A DNA stretch of 64,000 bases from Chryseobacterium sp. JJR-5R (GCF_034047335.1 NZ_CP139137.1:2728001-2792000), one strand, 5' to 3'; positions 33,520 through 43,953 are shown, numbered from the stretch's first letter. The notes: generated by a model from the letters alone, not told the origin. Made by a program: numbers and translations.

Positions 33520-33992
33520 TATCTCTGAGTTTTCCCTGTCCCATCAGTAGCATAACCTTCTAAGATATTTATGCTTAAAAAAGAAGCATCATTATTTATA
33601 TCGGAAAATTTTTCAGCATTTTCTTTATAAATGATAGGTTTATATTTTTCTTTATTTGATATGTAATCCTCAAACAAATACTTTTTATTTATAGGATTAG
33701 AAGATTTATAATCGTAGTTGGATTCTTTACTCAATAAAATAAGATGTGGTAATTTATCACTATAATATACCGTAAGATAACCAAGGTTTGAGGTCTCTAT
33801 ATAACCATCTTTTGGTTTTGTAATCCCATAATATTTACCCGGAATCAGATAACAAGTTCCTCCATATCTTTTCCACATCGTAATATATTGTCCATTAGTT
33901 GCTTTGAAAATAGAACGACTTTGATCATACCAAACAAATAAAGCTCCTAAAACTGCAATCAATATAACGAAGACTTTCAGTATTTTTTTCAT
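33519..33992 (-). CDS. Probable immunity protein of the intact RHS toxin, membrane-anchored
   Basis: The product has 157 residues from ATG 33992; a longer frame to 34064 would run into the RHS gene and is not preferred. One N-terminal membrane helix (ILKVFVILIAVLGALFVWY) is followed by a soluble domain with no recognised family, containing YGGTCYLIPGKYYGITKPKD and LGYLTVYYSD. The protein is likely anchored in the inner membrane facing the periplasm. It starts 7 bases after the RHS stop and closes the four-gene operon that begins at 42792. Cognate immunity is inferred from position and composition. Confidence 0.65.
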   Translation of the reverse strand: MKKILKVFVILIAVLGALFVWYDQSRSIFKATNGQYITMWKRYGGTCYLIPGKYYGITKPKDGYIETSNLGYLTVYYSDKLPHLILLSKESNYDYKSSNPINKKYLFEDYISNKEKYKPIIYKENAEKFSDINNDASFLSINILEGYATDGTGKTQR

Positions 33993-33999
33993 AATTAAA

Positions 34000-36900
34000 T
34001 TATTTGGGTCCACGTAATGGATTTGAGGATTGGGACTTGTAAACTGCGGCACGCCTACTATCATAATTTTTATGTCCGAGAGTATGACCTATTTTTTGAG
34101 CCATTTGGGTGGTCTGTCCTTCAGTAGCAAAAGTACCTTGTTGCTTGCTTTGGAGAGCATCAAATCCTAATCTTGCGGTTCCCCAGGTTAAACCATTATT
34201 TCCAGCAATATAACCTGCTCCAAAATTTCCAATATCTCGTGCTGAAGCGATAACAGAAACGTTATTAGTCTTATCTCCAGTATCTACTGAAAACAAAACA
34301 CCACGATAGCTATACTGTTGCACGGTCATTCCTTCAGGTCTTTGATCGGTTCCTCCAGCTTCTCCATTAGGACCATTGGTTTTAAAATCATATTGTTCAT
34401 TACTTTTACCGTTCGCCATATATTTAATAATATTAGGCTCATTAGCACCCATCAGATCATTAAGGAAATCATTGCCACTTAAATCACCTGGACTAATTAC
34501 AGCACCTACAACAGCTTGGTTATCGTCTCCCATAAAAGAGCGAGGGGTTAAAGAGTTAGCAAGATGGTCTGAAGTTTCTACATCATAATTGCCTTTCGCA
34601 TCTGCTACATAAATTCCATTATTCCCATCATCTTTAGCACTTACGACAGTATATGTACCATTTTCATTTAATTTTACACCTGTGCTTTCAACTCCACGAC
34701 CATCCGGATCGATGAATCGTATTGGATTGTTTACGGCATAATTGTAAGTAGAGTGTCTGCGGTATTGTTCCGCCAGTGGATCCACCACACCCCATCTACC
34801 GATATCCGGCATATAAAACCTGGCTCCGTAATCATACATCCCGCTTTCCTGCAACTCCTTTCCGTTGTACTTGTAATTCTTGTATAAACTTATCCCAAAG
34901 AAAGAGTTCCCGCTTTTCAGGTGGTTCATCCCGAATGGGTAATAATCATTGGCATCTGTAATCTCAAGAGCGCCTGCGCTGTTTCTTCCAAAACTAATCC
35001 TTGTGTTTCCTAAATGGTCTTTATACTGGTAAATATACTGATCTTTTTTATAATCGTAAAACCCTTCTGCCGTTGGGAAAAACTGAAGGTCAGTGTTTTT
35101 AAGGCTCATGGGTGTTAAGGCAACAGGATCATCTATGGAATACGCCTGCCTTTCAAGCGCCCTGCCTGTTTCCAGATTGGCCATTAAAGATTCAGATCCG
35201 CCGCCTCCGCCTGTACTGGGAGGTGAACCCAAATACTGAAAGCCATCCAGATAATCTGAGATTCTGGTAGTGATGACATATCCTGTAATACCAACCACAG
35301 TCGTTGCATTGGTTTTGCTGACTTTTACGCCGTCTGCCCTGTATTTTGTATCAAGAACAACAGATTCATTACTGATCTTATTGTATTCTAAATGTTTAGG
35401 AAGGTTCAGGTAATTATATTGTATTGACCCAATCCCTTTATCCGGCATATCGGTCATATTTCCGTTCAGGTCATAGTGAATTTCCTGCCCGCCGCCTTCA
35501 TAGCCTGTGTAGTTGTCAGCAGAATCATGAATGTTCGTCAGCTTATTGCTCTTGTTTCCTGATGCATAAACATATTCCAGGTCATCAATCTTGGTAGGGA
35601 TGGTACTGCCGTATTCCATTACCGAAGTCCTGTAGAGACTGGTAATATTCCCGTTCAGGTCATAACCTAAGGACTCGGTATTTTCCTTGCTGTTCGGATT
35701 ATTTGGGTTCTGGTAGTAGCCTGCCGTCAGCCGGTTCAGCCGGTCATAAACGTAGCCATATCTCTTCGGAGTCAGTGATGGATTATTGCCTGTATTTTCT
35801 ACACTTCTCCAGTCCACTTCCGCAATATTCCCATTATATTTCGGCACTACATCCTTACCGGAAAAAAGTACCGGATCGGGATTCGTCAGGCCCTCTTTTT
35901 CATTGTATTTGATCCTGTAAGAAAACAGCCTTCCGCCCAGATCAGCAAGCGGCATCTGGTCTTTGTTGATATGTGTCATCCAGCCCCGGATGTTGTAGGT
36001 ATAATCAATACTCTGAAGATTATTTCCTACTTTTTTATTGGAAAGCTGGGATAATTCATTATAGGTATTATCTGCTAAAATAACTTCAGGCTTGTCATCT
36101 ACCTTGTGGTAATGCTGCAACAAGCGGTTCTGATGGTCATAGACAAAGCCTTCGGTTACTGATACCCCTACTTCACCCTGTTTGCTTAAATGATAGGTAT
36201 TGACCCTCTGGGCTACCCCTGCAAAGTCCAATAAAGATTCTGTCTTTGTATAGCCCCCCAGATGGTTAATGGAATAAGATCCTATCGCCCTTCCTTTTTT
36301 ATCGTAATACGTATAGTTCTTCGTCCAGTTGTCATCCTCAATATTTTTTACCAAGCTCATCACAGGAAGGCCTTTGGTGCTTCTCCCGTCTGCTGCCGGA
36401 TTGTCCGTTAAGGTCGGCTGACCGATAATATCCGCCGGGAAAGTGGGACTGAAGTCATATGGAGGATACTTATCATAATAGTTTACAGTAAGGATCTTGT
36501 CAAAAACAGTTGGTGCAGCCGTTTTGCCATGATATATTGTGATGCCGCTGTGCTGAAATGACCCTTCTGTCTCAGTATTGCTTCCGAATACAGCTTCAAC
36601 ATGGCCTTGTATCGCATTTCTGGCGCCTCCGTCAATAACAATTCCCGTATATAATACTCTGCTGAATTTATCATGTTTGTTAAATAACCATTTATTTTGC
36701 GCTCTCAGATTAGCATCCTGGCTCATAATCAATCTATCCGCTGTATCGTAGATCATATATTCCCAGCCTTTCCCGGGAAGTTTCTTCTCCACCAATCTGC
36801 CCCTGCCGTCATATTTGTACTGGTAGCAGAGATCAGTGAGCACCGTATTGGGGTCTGCAGCAGCAGCTGCTTTGGGAGGAATGACAAAAGCCAGCTGGTT

Positions 36901-37623
36901 GTATTCGTTATACACATAATACGTATCTGCATTTTCACTGGCACTTAAAACTTTTCTAACCAATACAACCTGCCCCTGCCCGTTTTTAAACTCAACAGTT
37001 ACATTATTATCTTCATCCGTGACTGTATTTTTATACAGCTGCGCATTCCCGTAATTAGCTGACTGGCTCATAACAGAGCTCGTAGCCCCATCAACCCAGG
37101 TGGTAACCGTAGTGTATTTTTTAACGGCATCACCGGTAGTATTGGCATCATAGCCAAACTGCACAGGCTTGTCACTCCACGCAGTTCCCACCTGCTTCTG
37201 CTGAAGGATACGGTCAAGGGGTGAGCTTTCAAGTACCTTTTCAGCATAGATCTTTTCGGAGCCATACAATGCAGGCTGCGTGGCATTGCTTAAGGGGAAA
37301 GTATAAATAGCCCCGTTCTGCGTCCCCTGCTGGGGAACGGACAAAAAATCAAAAACCTGTCTGCCGAAGCCATCATATTCTATATGCGTTACCACATCTT
37401 TTCCGGTTGGGGAAGCCTTTACATTTACCACCTGCTTGGGCCTTCCCAATCCATCAAAGTACTGGACCGTTTCCACCTGCCGCGCTGTTGAGCTTGAAGC
37501 CGTAACAGGCTCTAAATAAGTCCGGCTCTGTATATAGTTTTCTGTACTGCTTGGCCCTGTGGTCTGGCCATATCCCAAACCCGATACCAGCAAAGCACCG
37601 ATTGGTATTAATATCTTTTTCAT
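34000..37623 (-). CDS. Full-length DUF6443-type RHS protein with toxin tip
   Basis: The 1207-residue protein has a signal peptide (IGALLVSGLGYGQ), an N-terminal DUF6443-like region (VQYFDGLGRPKQVV), many YD repeats, and the conserved core boundary YNAVNNPIRFIDPDGRG near residue 970. The tip of about 235 residues contains EQYDFKTNGPNGEAGG, ARDIGNFGAGYIAGNNG and WGTARLGFDALQ. This pattern is shared with the tip at 32100-33272 and tentatively resembles polymorphic toxin type 44. RHS cores form a hollow shell that holds the toxin, cleaved near the DPxG boundary. It lies 2 bases after a TcB-like gene and 8 kb of homologous cassettes lie downstream. It is probably the expressed member of the set. 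Confidence 0.88.
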   Translation of the reverse strand: MKKILIPIGALLVSGLGYGQTTGPSSTENYIQSRTYLEPVTASSSTARQVETVQYFDGLGRPKQVVNVKASPTGKDVVTHIEYDGFGRQVFDFLSVPQQGTQNGAIYTFPLSNATQPALYGSEKIYAEKVLESSPLDRILQQKQVGTAWSDKPVQFGYDANTTGDAVKKYTTVTTWVDGATSSVMSQSANYGNAQLYKNTVTDEDNNVTVEFKNGQGQVVLVRKVLSASENADTYYVYNEYNQLAFVIPPKAAAAADPNTVLTDLCYQYKYDGRGRLVEKKLPGKGWEYMIYDTADRLIMSQDANLRAQNKWLFNKHDKFSRVLYTGIVIDGGARNAIQGHVEAVFGSNTETEGSFQHSGITIYHGKTAAPTVFDKILTVNYYDKYPPYDFSPTFPADIIGQPTLTDNPAADGRSTKGLPVMSLVKNIEDDNWTKNYTYYDKKGRAIGSYSINHLGGYTKTESLLDFAGVAQRVNTYHLSKQGEVGVSVTEGFVYDHQNRLLQHYHKVDDKPEVILADNTYNELSQLSNKKVGNNLQSIDYTYNIRGWMTHINKDQMPLADLGGRLFSYRIKYNEKEGLTNPDPVLFSGKDVVPKYNGNIAEVDWRSVENTGNNPSLTPKRYGYVYDRLNRLTAGYYQNPNNPNSKENTESLGYDLNGNITSLYRTSVMEYGSTIPTKIDDLEYVYASGNKSNKLTNIHDSADNYTGYEGGGQEIHYDLNGNMTDMPDKGIGSIQYNYLNLPKHLEYNKISNESVVLDTKYRADGVKVSKTNATTVVGITGYVITTRISDYLDGFQYLGSPPSTGGGGGSESLMANLETGRALERQAYSIDDPVALTPMSLKNTDLQFFPTAEGFYDYKKDQYIYQYKDHLGNTRISFGRNSAGALEITDANDYYPFGMNHLKSGNSFFGISLYKNYKYNGKELQESGMYDYGARFYMPDIGRWGVVDPLAEQYRRHSTYNYAVNNPIRFIDPDGRGVESTGVKLNENGTYTVVSAKDDGNNGIYVADAKGNYDVETSDHLANSLTPRSFMGDDNQAVVGAVISPGDLSGNDFLNDLMGANEPNIIKYMANGKSNEQYDFKTNGPNGEAGGTDQRPEGMTVQQYSYRGVLFSVDTGDKTNNVSVIASARDIGNFGAGYIAGNNGLTWGTARLGFDALQSKQQGTFATEGQTTQMAQKIGHTLGHKNYDSRRAAVYKSQSSNPLRGPK

Positions 37624-37625
37624 GG

Positions 37626-40600
37626 TTAGTGTTTGTAATTGTATTTAAATTCTTTTAGAAGTTTGCCTGTCTGATCATTTTCCCTGATTTCCATCAGCCT
37701 TCTCGCATTATCATAAATATAAACCTCTCGTATTCCTGAAGGGGGCGTGATGCTTCTTACGCCAATCAACGGATCGTAAGAATAGGTGGTCACCTGGTAA
37801 TTCGATAAGCTTGCATCTTTCCTAAAATTGTCCAGTGCCTGTAGAAGTGATGTCTCATCATTATTAGGAGTTGCAGAAGCATCGGTATCAGAAGCACTCA
37901 CAATAATATTAATGAGTGACTGCGGGATATCGGAAAGTTTGGCTCCTGCTATTTTAGCGATAGGCTGGGTCTGGTTGTAGCCCCAGACAATGGTTACCGG
38001 AATGCCGTCTTTGGCCGTGTACTGCACAATATTGCCTTTCTCGTCGTACTTATCATACGTAACATCCGTGGACATCACTCCTGTAAGCTGGTCCGAGGAT
38101 TTTAAAGACAAAGGAAGCAAAAGGCTGCCGGCTTGGGCTGTCGGATAATTGTTCTGGTCCGGGTAAACCACTTCGGTCTTTGAAACTGTTTTACCAGCAT
38201 CATTTTCATTCTGCTTTTTGATTGTCGTAGTCTCCAATGGAATACCAATCATATTAGCTGTGATTAGTTTTTGGTTATTCTTTTCGTGGGCATATTGATA
38301 TGTATTTTCTGTGATACTATTATCCGGAAATGTTGCTAACTTTCTCGCAAGAAGATATTTATTATTATAAATATTACTAACTTTTGACTCTATATAATTA
38401 TTTGATCCAGCAGGAAAGTATTCTCTGGTAACTGTACTATCTAATAATGACTTATATAAATTAATCGAATAATTATGGACAATTCCTCCGAATAACTCAT
38501 AATAATAACTGCCAACCCCATTAGGATTAATACCATGATATTCAGTTACATAATTTGTAACAGGATCTAAAATAGAAGCAGAAATAAAATAAGTATTTAG
38601 GGTATTGGGATAGTTAAAACTATAATTAAATATGGACTCTCTTATTTTATTACTATTATTATCATAAACTATTTGTTTTGTAAGATCTCCATCTCCAATA
38701 AGCAAAGATGCACCTCTTACCGCCATATTAATACATGACTGATTATAATTATTTATAAAATGATTTTCTGTTTTCCCTTTTCCAATAATTTGTTCTGTTA
38801 CTTTAGAGTAACCAACATGAGTGCCCTGTGGTAGAGTTGATGCGCCCTGAGACTGCGTTGCCTCATAAACAGATATTTTAAATGGTTTCGAATTCGAGTT
38901 TGACGGTGTTGTAGTGCAATTAGGTCTCGGGATTATACGAGTCATATTAGGATTATAAACCAGAACTTCAAAACATCTGTTTTGGATTTCAAAAAACTTA
39001 GGAAGTTCAGCGAGATTTCCATTAGAGGTAATTTTTGTACCCCCATCTGTAGATTCATCATAGATATAATTTGTAATTATCGAATTTGCACCTGGTTTTT
39101 CAGTAGATTTTATGCTTTTTATTCTTACTCCACCTCCTGAACTATAATTGTGCTCTATTCCATTAATGATACTTTTTTCTTCATTATATTTTATAGTACA
39201 GGAATTTAGTATTGCAGTGCTTCCCCCTGTATATAAATTATTATAATTAAAATCATTATTGTATGACATTCCTACTTCATACGTGCCACCCTGTAGAATA
39301 ATATTATCAATAAAGAAAATATTTTGGTATGATCCAAGATTTGTATTATATATCTTTTTAACAATTTGACCGGTAGATTTATTCTTTATATAAGCCCAAA
39401 AATAATTAGTAGAATTATTATTTGCACTAGACAAATAATAAAACCCAAAACGAGCAGTAATGTTAACCTTTATATTATTTCCGGTTATTGTAAATTCTGT
39501 TGCATTGTTATTGTGTACAATGTTCCCATTTATATTATTAATAGAATAATTAGCTCCTTTCTCTATTCTGGTATTATCATTTATTAATGATTGTAGGGGA
39601 AAATTAGAATATGTATTGGGTTCATATTCATATTCTGTCTTACCACCTGTAGGATATGTTACTGATGTTAATAATCCAGCCAGAGAGTACATCGATGCTC
39701 GTCTGTCCGACAAATAATGCTTACCATCTGAGGAGTAATTTTTATAAATTCTAAAATGACCATCACTATATTCAGCACTAACCGCTGTTGCTTCATACCA
39801 GTAATTAGATGCATCCTTTTGAAATGAGGTAACATTAAAAGGAGTTTCTCCTTTGATATATTTATCAGGATCAGGAATAAAAGTATCACTATTATTCTGA
39901 CCATTAAAATAGCCCCAAAAGTCAGATGAAAAACTTAGTTTATTAGGAAGATTGTGATTTACATTATATCCAAAAGAGTAATTTTCATTTGTAATTGGAT
40001 TTAGGATACTCATTAACTTTAATCTGTGTGTAAAGATTTTATTACTTGTGGCACCCAGCCATGCAGCAATTGAATTTGTATCTAAATTATCCGTTGCTAC
40101 AAAATAATCATAATTGAAATTATATTCCTTAATGAGTTTTTGGTTATTGAAAATCTTAATTGATGATAATTTCTTAGAATTATAAACATCTTCCCTGTCA
40201 GACCATATGAAAATCACAGAACCATTGGCGAAATTTATTTTTTCAAGATAACTTTCTTCTACAGATTGTTTACTATAATCTGTTAACCCGTTTTGAATCT
40301 GATAATTTTGGCTCATGCCTGGCGCATAAGTAAAATCTGTTCTTGTATTTTTAGCGCCTGACAGCTTATAATTACTAATATTATTGGAATATGTAAAGCT
40401 GATTGAATTACCTTTTATATCGTCTATATTAGATAGACGCTTTGAAAGTCCAGATATAGAATTCCAACCCGGCATTGGTATTGTGATCTCATTTTTAAGG
40501 AAAGTATATTTTATCCCTTTTTCGTCAATAACTTCAAAATTATAACTTGCATTAGAGCTTGGATATCCTATCAATTTAAAATCAATATTAGGTTGTTCAG

Positions 40601-41225
40601 CTATTGCAAATTTAAGAGGTCCGTTTGGTTTTATTGTTTTTTCCATATCCAGATAAGCTTTGTAGGATTTACCTGGTATATTGATCAAAAATAAATCCGG
40701 TTGAAAATCCCAACCTGTATAAACAGCTCCATTCTGTTTTATAGTCATAAAACTATCAGAATAATAAGCATTAGTTTGAGTACTGCTATTCCACGGAACA
40801 GTTGGACAATTTGATACGCTTCCAATTAAACTACCAAAACTTTTTGGATAAATATTATAATACCCATCAGTACTAAAATCATTAGCACCCGCCATGATTT
40901 GGGATACACTGCCTCCTGCATTAAGTGACCAGCCCAAACCTATTGACGAAGCTTCATCATTTACCTTTATACCCCCACCATGATATGAAATAGAAATAGG
41001 AACCTCAATATCTCCTTCTTTGATTGTATACAATGGAATATTTATATCCGGGACGCCTGTGTATAATGAAACGGGGGTCTCCGTATATCTGAATAATGCT
41101 GCAGCATCCGGAGATTTAGGAGCAATGCTATTAACGCTATTTTGTATATAGCCTCCTGGATTTATTTGGCACTTTATTGATATAGCAAATAATACTAATA
41201 AAGTTGATAAAATATTTTTTCTCAT
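37626..41225 (-). CDS. TcB/SpvB-like YD-repeat protein paired with the RHS toxin
   Basis: The 1199-residue protein has a signal peptide (LLVLFAISIKCQ). Its N-terminal region SLYTGVPDINIPLYTIKEGD and ISISYHGGGIKVNDEASSIG, then LGWSLNAGGSVSQ, resembles the SpvB/TcB N-terminal domain. YD-type repeats follow in the C-terminal third (TYDKYDEKGNIVQYTAKDG; REVYIYDNARRLMEIREND). In Tc toxins TcB and TcC (RHS) together build the cocoon around the toxin; here the next gene is the RHS protein after only 2 bases. The large middle is Asn/Ser/Tyr-rich. Function as a shell partner is inferred from this layout. Confidence 0.75.
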   Translation of the reverse strand: MRKNILSTLLVLFAISIKCQINPGGYIQNSVNSIAPKSPDAAALFRYTETPVSLYTGVPDINIPLYTIKEGDIEVPISISYHGGGIKVNDEASSIGLGWSLNAGGSVSQIMAGANDFSTDGYYNIYPKSFGSLIGSVSNCPTVPWNSSTQTNAYYSDSFMTIKQNGAVYTGWDFQPDLFLINIPGKSYKAYLDMEKTIKPNGPLKFAIAEQPNIDFKLIGYPSSNASYNFEVIDEKGIKYTFLKNEITIPMPGWNSISGLSKRLSNIDDIKGNSISFTYSNNISNYKLSGAKNTRTDFTYAPGMSQNYQIQNGLTDYSKQSVEESYLEKINFANGSVIFIWSDREDVYNSKKLSSIKIFNNQKLIKEYNFNYDYFVATDNLDTNSIAAWLGATSNKIFTHRLKLMSILNPITNENYSFGYNVNHNLPNKLSFSSDFWGYFNGQNNSDTFIPDPDKYIKGETPFNVTSFQKDASNYWYEATAVSAEYSDGHFRIYKNYSSDGKHYLSDRRASMYSLAGLLTSVTYPTGGKTEYEYEPNTYSNFPLQSLINDNTRIEKGANYSINNINGNIVHNNNATEFTITGNNIKVNITARFGFYYLSSANNNSTNYFWAYIKNKSTGQIVKKIYNTNLGSYQNIFFIDNIILQGGTYEVGMSYNNDFNYNNLYTGGSTAILNSCTIKYNEEKSIINGIEHNYSSGGGVRIKSIKSTEKPGANSIITNYIYDESTDGGTKITSNGNLAELPKFFEIQNRCFEVLVYNPNMTRIIPRPNCTTTPSNSNSKPFKISVYEATQSQGASTLPQGTHVGYSKVTEQIIGKGKTENHFINNYNQSCINMAVRGASLLIGDGDLTKQIVYDNNSNKIRESIFNYSFNYPNTLNTYFISASILDPVTNYVTEYHGINPNGVGSYYYELFGGIVHNYSINLYKSLLDSTVTREYFPAGSNNYIESKVSNIYNNKYLLARKLATFPDNSITENTYQYAHEKNNQKLITANMIGIPLETTTIKKQNENDAGKTVSKTEVVYPDQNNYPTAQAGSLLLPLSLKSSDQLTGVMSTDVTYDKYDEKGNIVQYTAKDGIPVTIVWGYNQTQPIAKIAGAKLSDIPQSLINIIVSASDTDASATPNNDETSLLQALDNFRKDASLSNYQVTTYSYDPLIGVRSITPPSGIREVYIYDNARRLMEIRENDQTGKLLKEFKYNYKH

Positions 41226-41232
41226 TGTTATT

Positions 41233-42792
41233 TTATTTTTTAATCAGTTTAGCACTCGCCGTTTTTCCCTCAGCCGTTTTTACACTCACTAAATAAGCCC
41301 CCTGAATCAGCGGCTGCGTATTGATCTTGGTCACTTTGTTCTTCGTTTTCACATTTTGAAGCTGTCTTCCGCCCATATCATATAATGTGATATCCGCTTC
41401 CTTAAAATCAAATCCAATTTCTACATATGCATAATCACTTACCGGGTTCGGGTAGATCTTAATATCCTGCTTTTCGATCAATTGGTCAATCTGTTTATCC
41501 CCAAGCTTTACAATCTTCCAGTTCTCTTTCCCAAGTTCCTCAGCACTGGTGCCGGCCAGGATAATCGAGCCGTCGCGGTTAAGCTTTAAATCTGACAGTC
41601 GCTCTTCCCGCTGCCTCTTTTCTCCCTTCACATGCTTTCGCCACTGCTCATTCCCGTTCTGGTCCAGACACAGCATCCAGAACGTCTCATCATCCGTTTC
41701 GATCCTTTGCTCAGCCTGGGTATAACCGCCCAATAAAATCCCGGTCGTAATGTCTTGGCTTTTGATTCTTGTATCTTGTGTCTTCGTAATCACACTCATT
41801 CCCATTAAAATATCCCGGTTCTTGAAACTGTACGACTTCTGCCAGATCTCTTCGCCTCTTTCATCTAGTGAAATGAGCCACAGATCCGTGCCTTCTTCGA
41901 TGCCCGTCGTTTTATTCCCGGATCTTTCCGATCTCGATTCCCCGCCGATCAGAAAACCGGTTGAAGTCAGGGCCAGAGTCCTTGGGTGGTCATCGCCCTT
42001 GCCGCCGAAGTTCTTTTCCCATTCTACTTTGCCGTCTTTGTTAAGTTTGATGATCCAGTAATCGCCTTCGCCATAGTTCTCGGTTTTCTTTGATACTCCT
42101 GCAGCGCTTCGGGAATAGACGCCTAGTAAAGCCCCGCCGTCTTTGGTCGGGACCATTTTCTCCACTTCATCCAGGCCTTTCCCGCCTAAGATAAGCTGGG
42201 AGATTTCTTTTCCGTTTTTATCCAGCCTGATAATAAGGACATCTTTGGAGCCGTAGCCCTTGGCGGCATTCTGTACATTCCCGGCAACAAAGAATCCCAG
42301 ATCCGTCGTCTGGATCACCGCCCTGGCTTCTTCATCGGAGGCTCCGCCGATGGTTTTCTGCCACAGTTCATCCCCGAATTCATTAATCCGGATCAGCCAG
42401 ATATCCGAGCCGCCTTTGGAATCGTCTTTTTTATCAAAGCCTTTCGGGCTGTAGGAAGTGCCTGCCAGAAGAAAACCGCCCTCCTGGGTATTTACCGTAG
42501 CCGATAAAAAATCGTGGTTCTTCCCGGAGAAGTATTTTTCCCAGACTTCTTCGCCCTGCTGGTTTAATTTTATCAGGTGAAAATCGTATCCCTGGTTTTG
42601 CTTATTGTCCGAAGAAATTTTATCGGACCGGATGCTGCTCCCGGAAATTAAGTATTGCTGGTCAATGGTCGTGGTGACCTGCGATAGGAAATCCTGCGTG
42701 GAGGATTTGATATCCTTCTGCCAGAGTACTTCCTGGGCTGAAATGCCCAGAACCGCACACACGGTCAGTGCACTCATGTAGAGTTTTTTCAT
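41233..42792 (-). CDS. Seven-bladed beta-propeller with T9SS type A sorting domain
   Basis: The 519-residue protein has a signal peptide ending GISAQ. About seven repeats of roughly 50-60 residues follow, with the pattern x-DxWLIxLNxxGxxxWxKxxGG and then G-ILLAGxS; examples are SDIWLIRINEFGDELWQK, GDYWIIKLNKDGKVEWEK and TDLWLISLDERGEEIWQK. A lone strand ENWKIVKL near residue 440 could close the ring. The last 75 or so residues form a T9SS type A sorting domain: IKIYPNPVSDYAYVEI, LYDMGGRQLQNV, GAYLVSVKTAEGK and a terminal KLIKK. It should be exported and anchored at the cell surface. It begins the operon with the TcB-like and RHS genes (7-base gap). Confidence 0.85.
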   Translation of the reverse strand: MKKLYMSALTVCAVLGISAQEVLWQKDIKSSTQDFLSQVTTTIDQQYLISGSSIRSDKISSDNKQNQGYDFHLIKLNQQGEEVWEKYFSGKNHDFLSATVNTQEGGFLLAGTSYSPKGFDKKDDSKGGSDIWLIRINEFGDELWQKTIGGASDEEARAVIQTTDLGFFVAGNVQNAAKGYGSKDVLIIRLDKNGKEISQLILGGKGLDEVEKMVPTKDGGALLGVYSRSAAGVSKKTENYGEGDYWIIKLNKDGKVEWEKNFGGKGDDHPRTLALTSTGFLIGGESRSERSGNKTTGIEEGTDLWLISLDERGEEIWQKSYSFKNRDILMGMSVITKTQDTRIKSQDITTGILLGGYTQAEQRIETDDETFWMLCLDQNGNEQWRKHVKGEKRQREERLSDLKLNRDGSIILAGTSAEELGKENWKIVKLGDKQIDQLIEKQDIKIYPNPVSDYAYVEIGFDFKEADITLYDMGGRQLQNVKTKNKVTKINTQPLIQGAYLVSVKTAEGKTASAKLIKK

Positions 42793-43266
42793 GTCCTTAG
42801 TATTTTAATTATTACTTTTTATAATTCCTGCAAAAATATGTTTTTTAATTCACCGTAAAAAGATGATACATATCAATTTTATGTGAATATGATCATGTTT
42901 AACCGTTGCCCTACTTCTGCTTCATTTCCCTGTAAACTTTCTGAAGCAAAGATATTCCTGCAATGCGACAAAACGTGTCGTGTTTTCCTGATATTTGAAA
43001 TTTTCTAACCAAAATATGTCACTTAGAAACTTTTTTAAAGAAAACTGTTCCCGGTACCAATATGGTTACGGGTATTCAGTGTTTGCATTAGAATATTAAC
43101 TTATTCATTTCTCGCCCTGCTTTTTATACAGCTTGCATCCAGCTGAATATAAGTAGGAAGGATCAAATTTATTTTATTATTTGTAAAAGAGAGATTCGGG
43201 TTAGGCATGAACGATGCAGCCACATCCTATTATCAATAACAATACGCAAGCGATCAACTTATTGCT
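42793..43266. promoter_or_regulatory. Intergenic region with the promoter of the propeller-RHS operon
   Basis: On the minus strand TATTTTTG at 42838-42831 is a consensus -7 box, 39 bases before the ATG of the propeller gene. No clear -33 TTG is placed. The remaining 430 bases show only weak palindromes, such as CGACA-AAACG-TGTCG near 42964, and no gene was recognised. Confidence 0.6.
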
Positions 43267-43953
43267 TTAATTCTTTTTAAAACTTAATTGGTCCTGGTTG
43301 ATTTTTATATCGAAATTCTGAGGTTCAACCGCCTCTAATGATATATCGATTTTAAAATTATTAGATTTTCCGGATGCCGATTTTAAGATAAATTTGTTTC
43401 CGAACTTTAGTTTATCGTATATTTCATGATAATCGAATAATAAGCAGAGCCCTACAAATGACAGGTCATCTTTAAAATCGGCAAAAACAACCTCTGCAGA
43501 CATTCTTGGCTCCTTTAACTTCTGATTATTGAATTCCTTTATTAGATGGTGCGACAACCCGTCAGGTCCTTTATCAATAAAATCTGAAGTAAAAAACCTT
43601 CTTTTGGATTCTTCTTCAAACTGCTTCTTAACAGAAGGCATTTTTACGGAATATATATAATTGAAATTATTTTCTTTTAGGGAAAATCCGGTATTCCTGA
43701 TTTCAAAATAATGCTGCAGGCTGTTTTTAAAATCCGTAATTACCGCAGATACTATTCTATTCTTCCCGGACCTGAAAGAAATATCATAGGAATGGTCTTG
43801 AGAATTGACAGCGTATTGAAAGTCCATTATTTCAGGCTGTTCTTTATTTCGCTTTATTTCATATTTATATTGAATGTAATAATCAAAATGGTATTCCTGA
43901 GAGAAGAGATTAGTAAAAGCAAAGATCAGAAACAATGGCATTAGTTTTTTCAT
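43267..43953 (-). CDS. Secreted hypothetical protein
   Basis: The 228-residue protein has a signal peptide ending NLFSQ, so it is exported. The mature part begins EYHFDYYIQYKYEIKRNKEQ and appears strand-rich, resembling GLPGLI-like or small outer-membrane-associated proteins of Bacteroidota, but no family can be named. Its ATG overlaps the stop of the DNA glycosylase gene (ATGA), so translation is coupled although a shared role is not obvious. It is composed of moderately AT-rich DNA at the edge of the toxin island. Confidence 0.7.
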   Translation of the reverse strand: MKKLMPLFLIFAFTNLFSQEYHFDYYIQYKYEIKRNKEQPEIMDFQYAVNSQDHSYDISFRSGKNRIVSAVITDFKNSLQHYFEIRNTGFSLKENNFNYIYSVKMPSVKKQFEEESKRRFFTSDFIDKGPDGLSHHLIKEFNNQKLKEPRMSAEVVFADFKDDLSFVGLCLLFDYHEIYDKLKFGNKFILKSASGKSNNFKIDISLEAVEPQNFDIKINQDQLSFKKN

